Shown: positions 11,438-22,769, counted from the stretch's first letter. The stretch: 64,000 nt of DNA from Nothopassalora personata (GCA_033816765.1 CM066293.1:992001-1056000), one strand, 5' to 3'. Translations and numbers: made by a program. Notes: generated by a model not told the origin, from the sequence alone.

Positions 11438-12112
11438 ATGGCTGAACCGCCGTCCTATGATGAGTGCACCTCACAACCTATCGAGATATACCACGAGCTC
11501 GATGGCGATTCGAACATCGCGCAGCGATTCAGTGTCCGGGAGGAAGTCGCGTTGTCCAGATCACAACATGTAGCAGCTTTAGTTGCCAGGCTGTTGTCGC
11601 CGATACGAGACCGAGCTAAGAGTGGCATCTCGAAGATATCGATGCTGCTGATTCCGTCCGATCAAGGTACGATGCCTTCGCGAATGTGAAGCGCTCGAGA
11701 CTGACACATGGTAGCTGAGACCAGTAGCAGAGGCCAGCTTGTTGGTTTTCCAGAGCACGACCGGCCTATTGTGATTCAATTGGAGACCAAATACGACAGC
11801 ACTCAATTCTGGTCACAGCAGGAGTCACTTGATCTGCTACGAGACCAGACGTTGGCGGCAGTTGCTGGCGATGTTCCCAGTGGACAGCCCATTGTCGAGC
11901 CGCTGCCTGAACGACCCACACAACAAAGCAGATCATCTTTTTGGAGACGAAAGTCCGCGGCAGGTCCTTCCAAGCCGGCATCGAAGCAGTCGAAACCTGC
12001 CGTGAGCGTGGAAGTGCAGTCAGAGCAGGCCAACTTCCGCAAGGAGACAGAATATGGCCTATACGAGACGGTTCGCGGGAGGACAGTGTTGCTGGTCGTG
12101 GACGTGCGGTAG
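11438..12112 (+). CDS. Small conserved fungal protein with N-terminal PPxY motif
   Basis: Exons 11438-11666 and 11715-12112 join across a 48-bp intron (GTACGA donor, GTAG acceptor) and give 208 residues. The protein starts MAEPPSYDE, a PPxY motif of the type bound by WW domains such as those of Rsp5/Nedd4 ubiquitin ligases. It ends FRKETEYGLYETVRGRTVLLVVDVR, followed by the stop; this conserved-looking tail suggests a folded C-terminus. A basic Ser/Lys-rich linker lies at about residues 135-170. There are no membrane segments or catalytic motifs. I do not recognise a function; a ubiquitin or trafficking adaptor role is only a guess from the PPxY. It converges with the PYM-type gene, with 81 bp between the two stops. 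Confidence 0.72.
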
Positions 12113-12193
12113 TGGTATTGTCTCTAGGCGCGACGAGTCTATGAAAATGGTAGAGTCGGTGTTGATCATGCAGTGGTCCAGTAGCAGAGTCTC

Positions 12194-12835
12194 TCATCCG
12201 GCAGCTTTGCCTTCCTGCGTCGTCGCGTCCACTTGCTTCTCTTCCAAGTCCGCACCTTTCCTGTTGTCGCCTTTCTTCTCCCCTTCTGCGTCGAAACCAA
12301 GAGCATCAAGTTGCCGGATCAGTTCACTCATCTTGATAACCTTAGCGAGCTGCTCTGGCAGCAATGCAGCACCTTCGTCCTTCTTGTCTTTCAGCTCGCG
12401 AGCTTGTCGCAGCTTCTTGGCCAGTTTCTTGGCCTCCTTCGCCTTTTCTGCCTCTGGATCGACTTCCTCTACCTTGAGCGCAGCCATACCCTTCTCGCCA
12501 TTGGTCATCTTTTCCGCATCCTGTTCCTTTCCACCTGCCGCAGCTTTCTTCCTTGCCTCTCGTCTTTTTGCATTTTTCGCTGCGGCAGCACTCTGCTTCA
12601 AGTCCGCCGCAGAATCTGAGCCAGCAGACTCGGCGCCCGGAACACCGCCTTTCCCTCTATTCTTCCACGCCTCGGCAGTACGATTCTTATAGATCTCGAC
12701 ATCCTCTGGGGGTCTGTAGCCGGGCTTGACTCGGATCTCCTTCCTTACGCTCCCATCTGGTCGTGTCGAGGAGGGGATCACAGACTCGCCGTTCGACAAT
12801 GTCTTGATGCCGGACTTGGTAGTCTTGTCAGCCAT
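12194..12835 (-). CDS. PYM/WIBG-type Mago-Y14 binding protein
   Basis: A single exon of 213 residues. Residues about 8-60 carry the Mago-binding signature of PYM proteins: SGIKTLSNGESVIPSS, then RPDGSVRKEIRVKPGYRPPEDVEIYKNR. The rest is highly charged, rich in Ala/Lys/Glu and probably helical with a coiled coil, as in animal PYM. Known PYM proteins bind the Mago-Y14 heterodimer and help remove exon junction complexes from mRNA at the ribosome. That role is inferred here from the N-terminal signature. The gene starts only about 200 bp from the edge of the RIP-mutated repeat block, yet its codons show no RIP damage. Confidence 0.87.
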   Translation of the reverse strand: MADKTTKSGIKTLSNGESVIPSSTRPDGSVRKEIRVKPGYRPPEDVEIYKNRTAEAWKNRGKGGVPGAESAGSDSAADLKQSAAAAKNAKRREARKKAAAGGKEQDAEKMTNGEKGMAALKVEEVDPEAEKAKEAKKLAKKLRQARELKDKKDEGAALLPEQLAKVIKMSELIRQLDALGFDAEGEKKGDNRKGADLEEKQVDATTQEGKAAG

Positions 12836-13030
12836 GGTGATCGATTCTGCTATGATATCACGACGCTCGGTAGAGACTGCTCGCGCTGCAAGAGCAGCTC
12901 TTGATGTGTCAAAATCGCATGTGCAGGAATTGTTGCCTTGAGCTTGTGCCTAGCCGAACTTGTGAGATAGGGCAGTGGCCTAGGCTTACAAAACCGGCAA
13001 ATACCCGCATTCAAAATTCGCAATCCTCTA
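12836..13030. other. PYM gene upstream region up to the repeat boundary
   Basis: This is the last normal-composition sequence before the repeat block. CpA and TpG are still common here. From about 13,030 they become rare and TpA rises sharply, so the gene's promoter is squeezed into roughly 200 bp. Confidence 0.6.
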
Positions 13031-13040
13031 TCCTTATCAT

Positions 13041-13100
13041 TATAGACTCGCTACTTGTCTTATAGACTCGCTATTTGTCTTATAGACTCGCTATTTATCT
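13041..13100. repeat. Three 20-bp tandem units at the edge of the repeat block
   Basis: Three head-to-tail 20-bp units of the form TATAGACTCGCTAYTTRTCT differ only by C/T or G/A changes. The core ACTCGCT and its complement AGCGAGT recur through 13,100-13,700 and 20,340-20,460, so the array belongs to the old repeat interrupted by the Copia element. Confidence 0.8.
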
Positions 13101-14169
13101 ATTAGCACACTCGCTATATATAATGCTACGTCTAGCGATCGATCTAGAGCCCTTTCGTATCGATATCGAGCTATAGACTACCGCTAGATTTATATAGGCA
13201 GCTATTCGAGACAACCTCTTTAATCTCTACGGTATTCGAATTAGCGAACGGACCCTCCGCTAGCGACTCGTAGAGTAGCGAGGGACTCGCGAGGATAATT
13301 AGGCTTATAATTAGGCTCGCTAGCCCGAGCTACGCTAGCGAGTCGAGGAACTATTCTAGAAATATAGCCTCGACGATAGCGAGTCTTATACTATCCTCCG
13401 CCTCGATAGATTCGACCTTACCCTTCGCTAGTATTAAGAGCTACGAAGAGGTATTAGATTAAAGCGTAGTCTTAATAAAGAATAAGCTCTAGCTATAGAG
13501 CCTAAGATATAGCGAGTCCTTTAGGAAGTTATAAGTAGTAGCTATTAGTAAGACTAGGGCTATCGTAAGCTAGTAAGAGAGCTACGTAAGAGTTATTATA
13601 TTATTAGACGGTAGGATAGACTTAGTTAGTGTCTATAGACTTGTAGACTAGACTCGCTAACTTTATTAGCGACCGTATTAGGACACTCGCTCGTACGATT
13701 AACCCTATCCCTTTTATCTCTTATAATCCTATAATACGAGACCCTATAATACTACGGTATACGAGGCTAAAAGTAGAAGGTCCTAACGACGTCTAGTTAA
13801 TTAATACCTTTCTAAAATACGAGCGCTTTAAGATATAGATCTACGCTTATATTAACGTCTACTCTCGGCGGGTTATCTAGTACTATATAGGGCCTATAGC
13901 GAAGACAAAGTTCTCTATATTTACTTAATACGTTATAGTAATATATTACGGTAGTAGGGTTGTTATATCTCGTTCTAGGGCTAGTCTTAAAAGAGAGATA
14001 AGTTAAGTTACGTAGCGGTATTCTTTAGAGAGGCTAAAGCGAGCTAAGCGAAGATAAATAATTAGAATAAGAGTGTATTCTAATTAGTAAGATAGTAACA
14101 TAAGTTAAACGTATTAAAACTATAAGGGATTCTTAGCGTTCCTAAATATAAAGGAGATTTATAGATCTC

Positions 14170-14416
14170 TATTAACTTAAGACCTAACAGGATACGTAGT
14201 TAGCAGCGGAGTGGAGTAAGAGATTAATCTTTAACTGACTAATAGCCACAGGGCATACAGCAATATATTAGGAACCAATGTGTTAATTGTGTTAGATGTC
14301 TATCTAAGCTAAAGGGGAGAGAAGGTGTCTTCCGACAAGCTGAGTCATCGTAGATGCCTTAGGCTATTAGATTATAACCTAACTGTTAGCTCCCCTTAAG
14401 ATGCTATATCTTAACA
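14170..14416 (-). repeat. 3' LTR of the Copia element
   Basis: 247 bp, pairing with 19462-19708. I see about 14 differences between the two; nearly all are CpA/TpA or TpG/TpA exchanges in both directions, so each copy was mutated independently by RIP. The terminal TG is mutated to TA here. Confidence 0.93.
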
Positions 14417-14419
14417 CTC

Positions 14420-17400
14420 CTACTTATCTCACATAGGAGGTCACAGTCTAATCTTCTCCTGTTAGTAGTATTTAGACCTCTATAATAGGTTGAGCTAGCT
14501 TATAAACCTCTAGAAGTGTGGACTAGTCTTTGGCTTTGTAAACCTATCTACAACTATCTTAGATGTTAGGGTATACTTAATAGCAATAAGCCTTCTCTAC
14601 TAAAGTTTCCTAACAGCATTGTAGGCAATGTTAATGTGCTTTAACTTATTATAAACATATGCATCCTTTACTAGGGTAAGGGCAGCTTAGTTGTTACCTC
14701 TTAATTAGACTGGTCTTAAGCTTAATATAGTCTCCTAGTTTCTAGTAATCCTTAGTTAATAGGAACAGTCTCCTACTAACTCTAGACAGTCTATCTCCCT
14801 TAGTAGTAAAGCTAGGAATTAGGATTGCTTTGCACATGCATTTATGGCTATATATTTAGCTTCTATTATAGATGTTGCTACAGACTTTTGCTTCTTGCTT
14901 ATCTAGAAGACTAGTGCCCTATAGAGGAAGAAGACATACCTAAGGATAGAGACTCTGTCTACTTTGTCTATTGCATAATTAGAGTCACAGTATCCAACTA
15001 GGCATCCTTCTCTATGCCTAGAGAAGACAAGGCCAAGATTAGGATATAACCTTAGGTATCTTATAATCTTCTTCAAAGCCTTTATGTAGTAGGTAGATAG
15101 GTTACTTATAAATGAGCTTATCCTTCCTAGGGTAAAAGCAATGTCTAGCCTTGTAATTGTTGCTAGCTATATCTATATACTATTAATACTCTAGTACTCT
15201 GCCTTGTTACACCTCTTATCTATGTGGCTTAAAGGTTTAAGAGCCTTATAGCTGTCTATAGGTAAGTGTGTAGGTGCTGCCTTCTTATAGTTTATCCCTA
15301 TCTTAGCAAGGTTGTCCCTAATAAAGTGTCCCTAGTTAAGTTTTAGGATTCCTCTCCTCCTGTCCCTTGTAACTCTTATGCTAAGGATCTTTTTAGGTTT
15401 ACTAAGATCTTTGATCTTAAAGACTTTGCTAAGTTCTCTTTTAAACTAGAGAACATCTATCAACTTTAGTGTAGCAATTGGAATGTTATCTATATATGTA
15501 AGAATTATAATCTCTTTTTCCTTTTAGATAAGTAGGCATGGATCTACCTCTAACTATGTGAATCTAATCTCTCTAAGCTTTAACACACAGAGTTGATTCT
15601 AATCTCTAGCTACTTACTTAAGTCTATATAAGCTTTTAAGGATCTTAAACACTATGTTTAGTAGAAGCTTAACTCCTAGTAGTAGTAATATAAAGATGTC
15701 TTTATAGAGGGTACTTTCTATAAACGCATTGTTTATATCTACTTAGTGAAGATAGAGATCCTTCTTGCACACAATAGCTATAAACACCCTAAGGGTGTCC
15801 TATCTAACTGTAGGCGCAAATGTCTCTATAAAGTTAATACTAAACTTCTATAAAAAGCCCCTTACAACTAGCCTAGCCTTGAACTTTTTAATAGCTCCAC
15901 TAATGCTTCTTTTAACATTAAAGACCTATCTTAACGTAACTAAGTTTGCTCCTTTTAGTAGAATAGCATTCTCCTAGGTGTTGTTACTCTATAGAGCATC
16001 TAGCTCCTTCTAGATTGCTTCCTTCTAAAGGTGTCCCTATTTCTTGTTATTTATAGCATCCTTATAGGACTTTAGAATTGGGATCTCTTGCTTATATGCA
16101 ATGACTTCTGCAGTTACTACAAAGGCTATCTCCTTAACTTCTTCTAGGAATTCACTATCCTATAGTACTGAATTATCTACTAATTGCATAGCTATAAAGA
16201 AAGCTTAGTGGTAAGTAGCAAGGTTCTCTAAGAGATCTATTGCTTCTCCCACTTTAGTAGCTAGTTTAGGTATAGGGACTATAGATCTTAGGGCTTTCTA
16301 TTTCCATTTATAGCCCTTAACATCATGGTTAGCCCTCCTCTTACTAAGGGATGATCTAAGAGTAGTCACTTGTGTCCTAGTGACATCCTTTTTATTCTTT
16401 AGAGGCTAGGGAAGTTGTATAAATAGCTTTCTTAGTTAGGCTGTTACTAGGCTCTAAATGATTGAATAGTGAATAGGTTGCTCTAAGGATATGTCCTTCC
16501 TTAGCCTTCCTAAGGGTCTCCTAGCTAGTGCATTGCTTAATAGATTCAATTTTGTAACATTGAGATCTATATTACCTCTAGGTTAGTCCTTAAAGAAGTC
16601 TATATATGTGTGTTGTTTAACAGCTTTTATGTCTAGTTCCTAAAAGAGCTAGGCCTTAGCTATGTTTTTAACGTATCTAATAAACACTGCTTCTTTGCCT
16701 CTATTCATTAGTTTATTACTTCTTGCCTATTGAGGCTAGGATCTTATGTCTATGTAGACAATAGCTTTACATCCCCAAACCTTCAAATGGTTAATAGTTG
16801 GCTTAATACTATTAAAGGCTTCATCTAGTAAAACCTTAAACCTATTATAGTCTAGACTATTTAGTAGTTTGTTCCTTATGTAGGTTTAGGCTTCTAGGGC
16901 TTTAGGCTAGAATTCAATTAGCATCTTAGCCTCTTTAAGCATTGCCCTTATAGAGTCTTCTAAGGTTTGTATTAACCTTTTAACTAGTCTATTTTAGAGC
17001 GAGTTATATGCCTTAGTATGCTCTAGCCCAATTCCTAAATCCTTCTCCTACTGCTTAACTAATGCAATAAGTTCCCTTATATTATTAAGCCTAACTGCTT
17101 TTAACTATACTAATGATTTCCTCTCTACCTTAATCTTCTAGTTCTAGAGAGCAACTAGAGCATCTTCTCTTTTCTTAAGAGGACAGGTCCACTTCTTTCT
17201 AGAGAAGTTGTTAACAATCTTAAGCTAGTATTTGAACCCTAGCCTTAATGTTAGCAGTAGACTATATATGTTAATAGATATAAGGGCAAGTCTTTTAGGT
17301 CTTCTCTTAGTAACTTTGCCTTTATACTTCTTTATCTTTGCTATTGAACACACTCTACACTAGTGGAAGCCATCCCTAGGAATAGGAATAGGTTCTTTTA

Positions 17401-19440
17401 AGTCTGTTACCTTATAAAGATTCTAGAGTAAGTTCTTCCTAAAGTGTGCAAATCTTCTATGCTAAAGCTCCTACTGTTTTAGGTTAGTCTCTAATTTAGC
17501 AGTTACAAAGGCATTCTCCATTAGTAGTGTACATAATAAGTAATATGCCCTTTCTTATAGTAGAGGAGAAATCTTATTAATGAATAGAACCCCCCTAATA
17601 AGCCTTGTCTAGACAATAGTTTAGCTAGAGGGGGATATAAGAGAAAATAAAGGAGGTTGGACACTAAACTGCTTACTAAACTAGTTCTAAGAAACTAGGT
17701 TTACTCCTAGCTTAGGTATAAGTAGAACATCTTCTAAAACAACTTTTATGCTAGATCTCCTACTTATCTCTACAGTCCTAATATAAGTGGCTAACAAATG
17801 CCTACCTCCTACTTTAATCCATTTCTTCTTTATTAAGGGAGTTATGGATCTAAAGAGGCAGCTCTAGTTAGTTATATAGGATAAAGCACAAGAATTAAGT
17901 AACTACTCTAATAAGGGGAACTTGCCTTAGACTTCTACAGTTGAGTGAGCTACTTTATTATACTTATTATTATTAGACATTGTCTTCTAGGATAAGTTGC
18001 ATAAGTTAGGTAGCTCTTAGGTAGAGAAACCTTTCCTAGTCTTCCTTGTTTTAGAGGAAGGAGACTAGGCCTAGTTCTTCTAGAGTAACAGCATGTTAGA
18101 GCTGAGTTTCTTCACTATTTTCTTAAGTTCCTCTATAGAGGACTTCTCTCTTAGTGTTCTTCTTAAAGATAGTGGTAGAGATCTTCTCTTCTTAACATAT
18201 GTTATATTCTAGGAGGATAGTGCTTAGGAATGAGATCTAAGGACCTTCTTTGCCTTAGAGAGACTAGGGCAGTCCTTAATAAGATAGTCCTTCTTATAGA
18301 GAAGGCAGGAAAGTAATCTTGCCTAACCTAAGGGCCTAACCTAGGTAGCTGCTATACTATACTTAGCCTTAGAGGGATTTAATCTAGCCTCTTAAGCCTT
18401 AAGGATCTTTAAGGTCCTTTTATAATCCATCTTTAGCTAAGCTATAATAGTATCCCTAGCTACATAGTAGTTAGGTAGCAGTGAGCTTAAAAGCTAGGTT
18501 ATTCTTATATTAGCTTTCCTATAGTACTGGCCCTCTAGGTTAACATTAGCAATCCTCCTTCTAAGAGACACTAGGTGTGCCTATGTAGATCTAATAGTGA
18601 ACTCTTCACTTATCTCAAAGTTTATAAACTGTTTTATAAGCTTATATACATAGGTTAGTAACACCTAGCTATACTTGTTCTAGAGATGCACCTATATCTT
18701 AGTAGCTTTTCTAGATTCGCAAGAGCCCTTAAGCTTAAATTTATCTTCTTCTATAATCCTACTTAGGATACTAAAGTTGTAAGCTGCATTTTGTTTTGTC
18801 TATCTTAGTGTATTAAGGATCTCTTTAATCTTAGTCTCTTCCTAGAGTCTTAGGTTCTTGCCCTTGATGTTGTTAAATAACACTTCTAATAGGTCATCAA
18901 TTATAAAGAATGCTGACTGGCTCTCTATCTTGTATCTTTAAAGGTTAAACCATCTCTTCTAGTTGTCTCTCCTAAGAATTGGGATTTTGTTCCCCTTCTC
19001 TTCTCCTTTCTCTTAGTGTGAATCTATAATGAATTGAATGTAATGAAACAAGGTGTATATGCTTTAAAGTGGCTTAGGTCCTGCTAAGGCTTTTAGTGTA
19101 GAATAGTAGGTGTAGATACTAAGGCCTGCTTAGTAGGGTGAAGAAAGAGCGGTGTAGTCTCGGAGCTAGGACACAGGTCTGTCTCTCCTAGTAGAGTTCT
19201 AAATGACTTACTTAAAGTCCTTCTTAATAGTATCTCGATGCAGTTCTACCTACAGAGTGTCTTCAAGGTATTGGCTTATAGTAAGCCGCATAGAGTCCTT
19301 TTCTAGATTACCTATTACTTAGTATTAAACCAAGCTCCCTAATAGGACAGATAGGGTAGACTTCTACTTCCTAGATGTTTTCTGCTATGATAGCAAGGGA
19401 TACAAGTAACCTGTACTAATATAGGTTGCTCTTACTCCTA
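14420..19440 (-). pseudogene. Copia gag-pol remnant
   Basis: Reading the minus strand from right to left, a Gag zinc knuckle (CLLYKKDYLIKDC, with Cys and His changed to Tyr) lies near 18,300. Integrase follows near 16,900-17,250 (KRLIQTLEDSIRAMLKEAKM). The RT motif YIDN, standing for YxDD, is near 15,490. Copia-type RNase H (GYCDSNYAIDKVDR, then EAKYIAINACAKQ) is near 14,850-15,000. Stops occur at TAG/TAA where Gln or Trp codons are expected. The order IN before RT is diagnostic of Ty1/Copia. It cannot be functional. Confidence 0.88.
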
Positions 19441-19461
19441 CACAAACCCGGGCTTATAACC
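19440..19461 (-). other. Copia primer-binding site, initiator-tRNA type
   Basis: Directly inside the 5' LTR the plus strand reads CGGGCTTATAACC. This equals the initiator tRNA-Met anticodon-arm sequence CGGGCTCATAACC except for one C-to-T change at a CpA. Copia elements are known to prime from a half-length initiator tRNA cut in the anticodon loop, so this fits both the family and RIP. Confidence 0.65.
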
Positions 19462-19708
19462 TGTTAAGTTGAGACCTAATAGGATACGTAGTTAGTAGCG
19501 GAGTGGAGTAAGAGATCAATCTTCAACTAGCTAATAGCTACAGGGCATGCAGCAATATATTAGGAACTAATGTGTTAATTGTGTTGGATGTCTATCTAAG
19601 CTAAAGGGGAGAGAAGGTGTCTTCCGACAAGCTGAGTCATCGTAGATGCCTTAGGCTATTAGATTATAACCTAACTGTTAGCTCCCCTTAAGATGCCACA
19701 TCTTAACA
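19462..19708 (-). repeat. 5' LTR of the Copia element
   Basis: 247 bp with intact TG...CA ends and inverted 7-bp termini. Since coding is on the minus strand this is the 5' LTR. It is followed by the TSD ATCTC. Confidence 0.93.
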
Positions 19709-20667
19709 ATCTCGGTAATTAGTCTAATTATTCTAAGCATAAGTAGTCTAATTAGTCTAAGTATAAGGAGTCTAATCGCCCTAAGTCTAAGCGCTTAGGT
19801 AGGATAAGTTACGTACTCGTCTCGTTGTTATAATTCTAGTGTCTATAGGAATTATTCCGTAATAAGGGTACTAAATTGCGTACGATCTAATTAGGGCGTT
19901 AAGACGCCTATACTAGCTAATACTTATCTACGAGTCCGAGAGAAACTCGCTAGTAATCTACTTACGTTCGATAAGGCCTTCTAGTATACCTTAAGTAAGG
20001 GTAATTAAACTATCGAATACTAGTAGGGCGAGGATGCTAAGGCTATATTTAATTGCTAGAGAGACCTCTTTAATTAGTATATTATAATAGGACTCTTTAA
20101 GGAAGCATTAGCCGTAGATAGGACAGCATTCGCTACTATCTATATTCTAATCCTTCGAAGTATTACATTATCGTTCGTTAATAAGTAGAACCGCTATCGT
20201 ATCCGTCGTTATAACCTAGAATCGTATATAAACGGTATACTAGATATCCTATATAACTACCTAGAGTTAAAAGGAGTACTACTATATAGGTATATACTTA
20301 ACCCTAAGGACGAGAAGCTTCGCTAGTAGAAGGAGCGAGTCGATTAGTACGGTACGTTAATACGGTATATCTATAGTAGCGAGTCTAGCGCTAATATAGC
20401 TACGAGTCCTAGCTTAGCTAAGGGAGGACTCGCTATAGCTTAAGTACGGACTCGCTACTACTACTACTTAACCGAGTCTATAAATTCTATAGCTAATACC
20501 TTATAGACCTTACTATATACTTACTACCTCTAACGCTAGAGTAGATTAACAAGAAGCTTACTACTACTAGCTAACTATTAACGCTAGACGGTAGCGAGGC
20601 CGGCCCTAGCCTAGGCCCTAAGAAATTATATATCTACGCCTATTAGTATCTACGAAACGAGACTACT

Positions 20668-21036
20668 AATGACGACTAATAGGTTGTGTTAACCTTAGGT
20701 TTAAAGAGGGTCCCTTAGGTCTAACTTGCCCTAATTTCATTTAGGTTTAATTAGACATTTAGGTAAGCTAGTAGGACCTAGTATAGCTATTAAGATATAT
20801 ACTGCGTAGTTAAGCATTGTAAGCGTAGCATTAAGGCAACAATTTAATTTATACCTCTCGAGTAGAGGGTATAGGGGTTTAGGTCCGCTAACCCTCTTGT
20901 TTTTCTAGCTACTACGCTACTCGTCACGTGACCTAATTTCACGGTCCCGGGACCGGTAAATACCTCTACTTACATAAGCGCCGCTCTACACTACTACAAC
21001 CCGGACAGGCCTATATAGGGTAGTTAGTAGACATTA
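20668..21036 (+). repeat. E-family 5' LTR
   Basis: About 369 bp, homologous to 39,327-39,698 and to the inverted copy at 47,394-47,765. It contains an imperfect form of the family palindrome at 20,936-20,961 just after a CACGTGAC motif. Exact ends are uncertain by a few bases. Confidence 0.85.
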
Positions 21037-21104
21037 TTGTAGTAGTTAATGAGGGGGGTTGTTAAGTATACACCCGGTAGCGTATTAGCATCTAGTTTAT
21101 AAGG

Positions 21105-21250
21105 TTAAACTTACGGTTTAAGGTTTAAGGTTTACGGTTAAGGTTATTACTTAAGGTTAAGGTTTACGGTTAAGGTCGATACTTAAGGTTAAGGTTTACG
21201 GTTAAGGTCGACTAAGGTCGAAAACACTTAAGGTCTAAGGTATTTAGTAA
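21105..21250 (+). repeat. Telomere-like degenerate tandem repeats in the E-family leader
   Basis: Repeats of ACTTAAGGTTAAGGTTTACG-type sequence built from TTAAGG, TTTACGG and TTAAGGT modules. The inverted copy (about 47,220-47,330) has a different arrangement and is shorter. They lie just inside the 5' LTR, so they belong to the untranslated leader. Confidence 0.75.
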
Positions 21251-22552
21251 CAATTACGGTTATAAGGTCCTATTAAGTAATAACTAGTATTAGCACATTC
21301 TAAAGTAAGCACTACGTAACAATAGATACGGCTACATTACTAGAAAAACTTAGCACCTTTGCCGACATAGGTAGGGGCTACGAATAGCCTATAAACCCTA
21401 CGAAAATAGAAGGGGTCTATAGGGATTCTGTCCCTTATAAGGGGATAGAGGAATCGGAGGAAGGGCAAACACCTAAATCTAGTAAAGAAGGGAGAAGCGG
21501 AACTAGCGCCGCTAAATTAGGTATAGGTATAGGAACGAACAGTACAATTAGAATAGATACTATAACTACCCTCTTTAGACGATTAGTAGTAGTAATAGAA
21601 AACGCTAGCCCTCGCTTCCTACCTCTAGGAGGTGCTAAGAATCCGTTCTTTAATAGCACTAATGCTACTAAGTTCTAGGAGCGGTTTAGCGACCTAATAG
21701 ACTAGTATCCGCCTCGGGCATCTATTAAGAAGGATAATTTCTAGGACAGGTTTAAGCGCAATTGCGAAACTACTATCCGGCGCGTAGTTATAACACTGCC
21801 TAGGTAGTTTACTAATAAGGCACGTTTTAGGAGGGCGTTCTTATTAGAGTTCTTAAGGTTTAACGCCTACTCGATGTTAGGGAGTCGGGAATATCTTAAG
21901 GAGATTATTAGGGCGTAGTAAGGCAAGAGGCCCGAAGAATAAGATATAAAGGAATTCATCCGCCTATTTATATCCTTAAGTGACCTAATTAAACCTAAGG
22001 ATTTAGATAATAGCTCCCGGAGTCGCCTCCTCCTTTAGGGATTGCTAGAGGCAGTCGCGAAAGTAGTCTACAAGGCTTACGGGCTTTACCTAAAGTAACC
22101 TAAGAAGTTTAGGGACTTTTAGAGGATCCTCGATAAAGCTACTAGCATCGTAGATAGTAAGGAGGGATAGAAAGCTATATATATAGATTTCCCTCTTACT
22201 TTACCTTAGCTATACCGCTTAGTCGTAAAGCAAATGCCGCGCCTTAAGCCTAAGATTAACACGCTTAAGAAGGCTACCTCTAGGACTGTTATTAATAATA
22301 ACCTAATCTAGAAGGTAGCTAAAATAAGCATACGTACATACTAGCGCGGTCGCGTCGCGGACGCGGGTGCCTTCTACCCGAGCGAGAATTAACGCTCTAT
22401 ATAACCGGAGAGGCACGACCTAGATACTAAACTGTAGGTTTACGTAATGTAGCGTCCCCCGTCCTAGAATCGCGAATAGTCTAAAGCGATAGATAGTTAT
22501 TACTATAACTATAGTAGTTCGAAGCACTAGGCTAGCAATTGTAGGGCGATAA

Positions 22553-22758
22553 TGTCACGGCCGCTCCGCAAGTGAAGGATTTGGGATGGATCACGTGACC
22601 TCAGAGCACGTGACCAGGATGACTCAGCCCGGCCCGAAGCCGACCCGCGACACCTCGGCCCTTAAGTATAGGCCTCGACCTTAGAACCTACTTCTCTCTT
22701 TAGCTATCGACTTTGTTAATACTACACCCCTGCACTCTCGCACTGTAGCCTCGTGACA
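22553..22758 (+). repeat. 5' LTR of the intact chromovirus
   Basis: 206 bp, identical by eye to 29487-29692. It holds two CACGTGAC motifs and a TATA-like AAGTATA at 22664-22670. A transcription start about 30 bases further on would fall near 22,700, at the sequence that can pair with the primer site. Confidence 0.95.
22664..22670 (+). promoter_or_regulatory. TATA-like element in the LTR
   Basis: AAGTATA about 32-38 bases upstream of the AGCTATCGA segment (22702-22710) proposed as the RNA 5' end. Spacing fits a core promoter, but the start site is inferred. Confidence 0.45.
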
Positions 22759-22760
22759 CT

Positions 22761-22769
22761 TCGATAGCT
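22761..22769 (+). other. Candidate self-priming primer-binding site
   Basis: TCGATAGCT lies two bases after the 5' LTR and is the exact reverse complement of AGCTATCGA at 22702-22710 in the LTR. No tRNA-complementary TGG start is present here. Tf1-type fungal elements are known to prime reverse transcription from their own RNA 5' end, and this arrangement fits that mechanism. Confidence 0.55.

Larger units (their letters stand above)
14170..19708 (-). mobile_element. Ty1/Copia LTR retrotransposon, RIP-mutated
   Basis: It has two 247-bp LTRs (14170-14416 and 19462-19708) with TGTTAAG/CTTAACA ends in the right copy, flanked by a perfect 5-bp duplication ATCTC (14165-14169 and 19709-19713). Coding is on the minus strand, shown by RT, RNase H, integrase and a Gag knuckle in Copia order. 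The primer-binding site lies next to the right LTR. At 5.5 kb it has the usual Copia size. RIP is milder than in the Gypsy elements around it, since many CpA sites survive. Confidence 0.93.
13031..20667 (+). mobile_element. Old RIP-mutated repeat, split by the Copia element
   Basis: The flanks of the Copia element (13,031-14,164 and 19,714-20,667) are one RIP-saturated repeat. A plus-strand reading of 19,900-20,600 gives long stretches broken only by TAG/TAA at RIP-type positions, so it was probably coding, but I cannot assign the protein. About 14,045-14,164 resembles the LTR of element C (compare 42,100-42,230: shared AGTTAAACG and TTAGCGTTCCTAAA), so a related chromovirus LTR may be part of it. 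The ends of the element are not defined. Confidence 0.5.

Noticed and set aside
21105..21250. A true telomere or internal telomere track.
   Set aside because: The units are TTAAGG/TTTACGG, not TTAGGG, and the array sits at the same place inside two copies of one retrotransposon.
21435..21659. Minus-strand ORF of 74 codons, repeated exactly at 46,790-47,014.
   Set aside because: It is the antisense of the Gag remnant. The repeat comes from the inverted element copies, as for the pair at 31,888 and 43,521.
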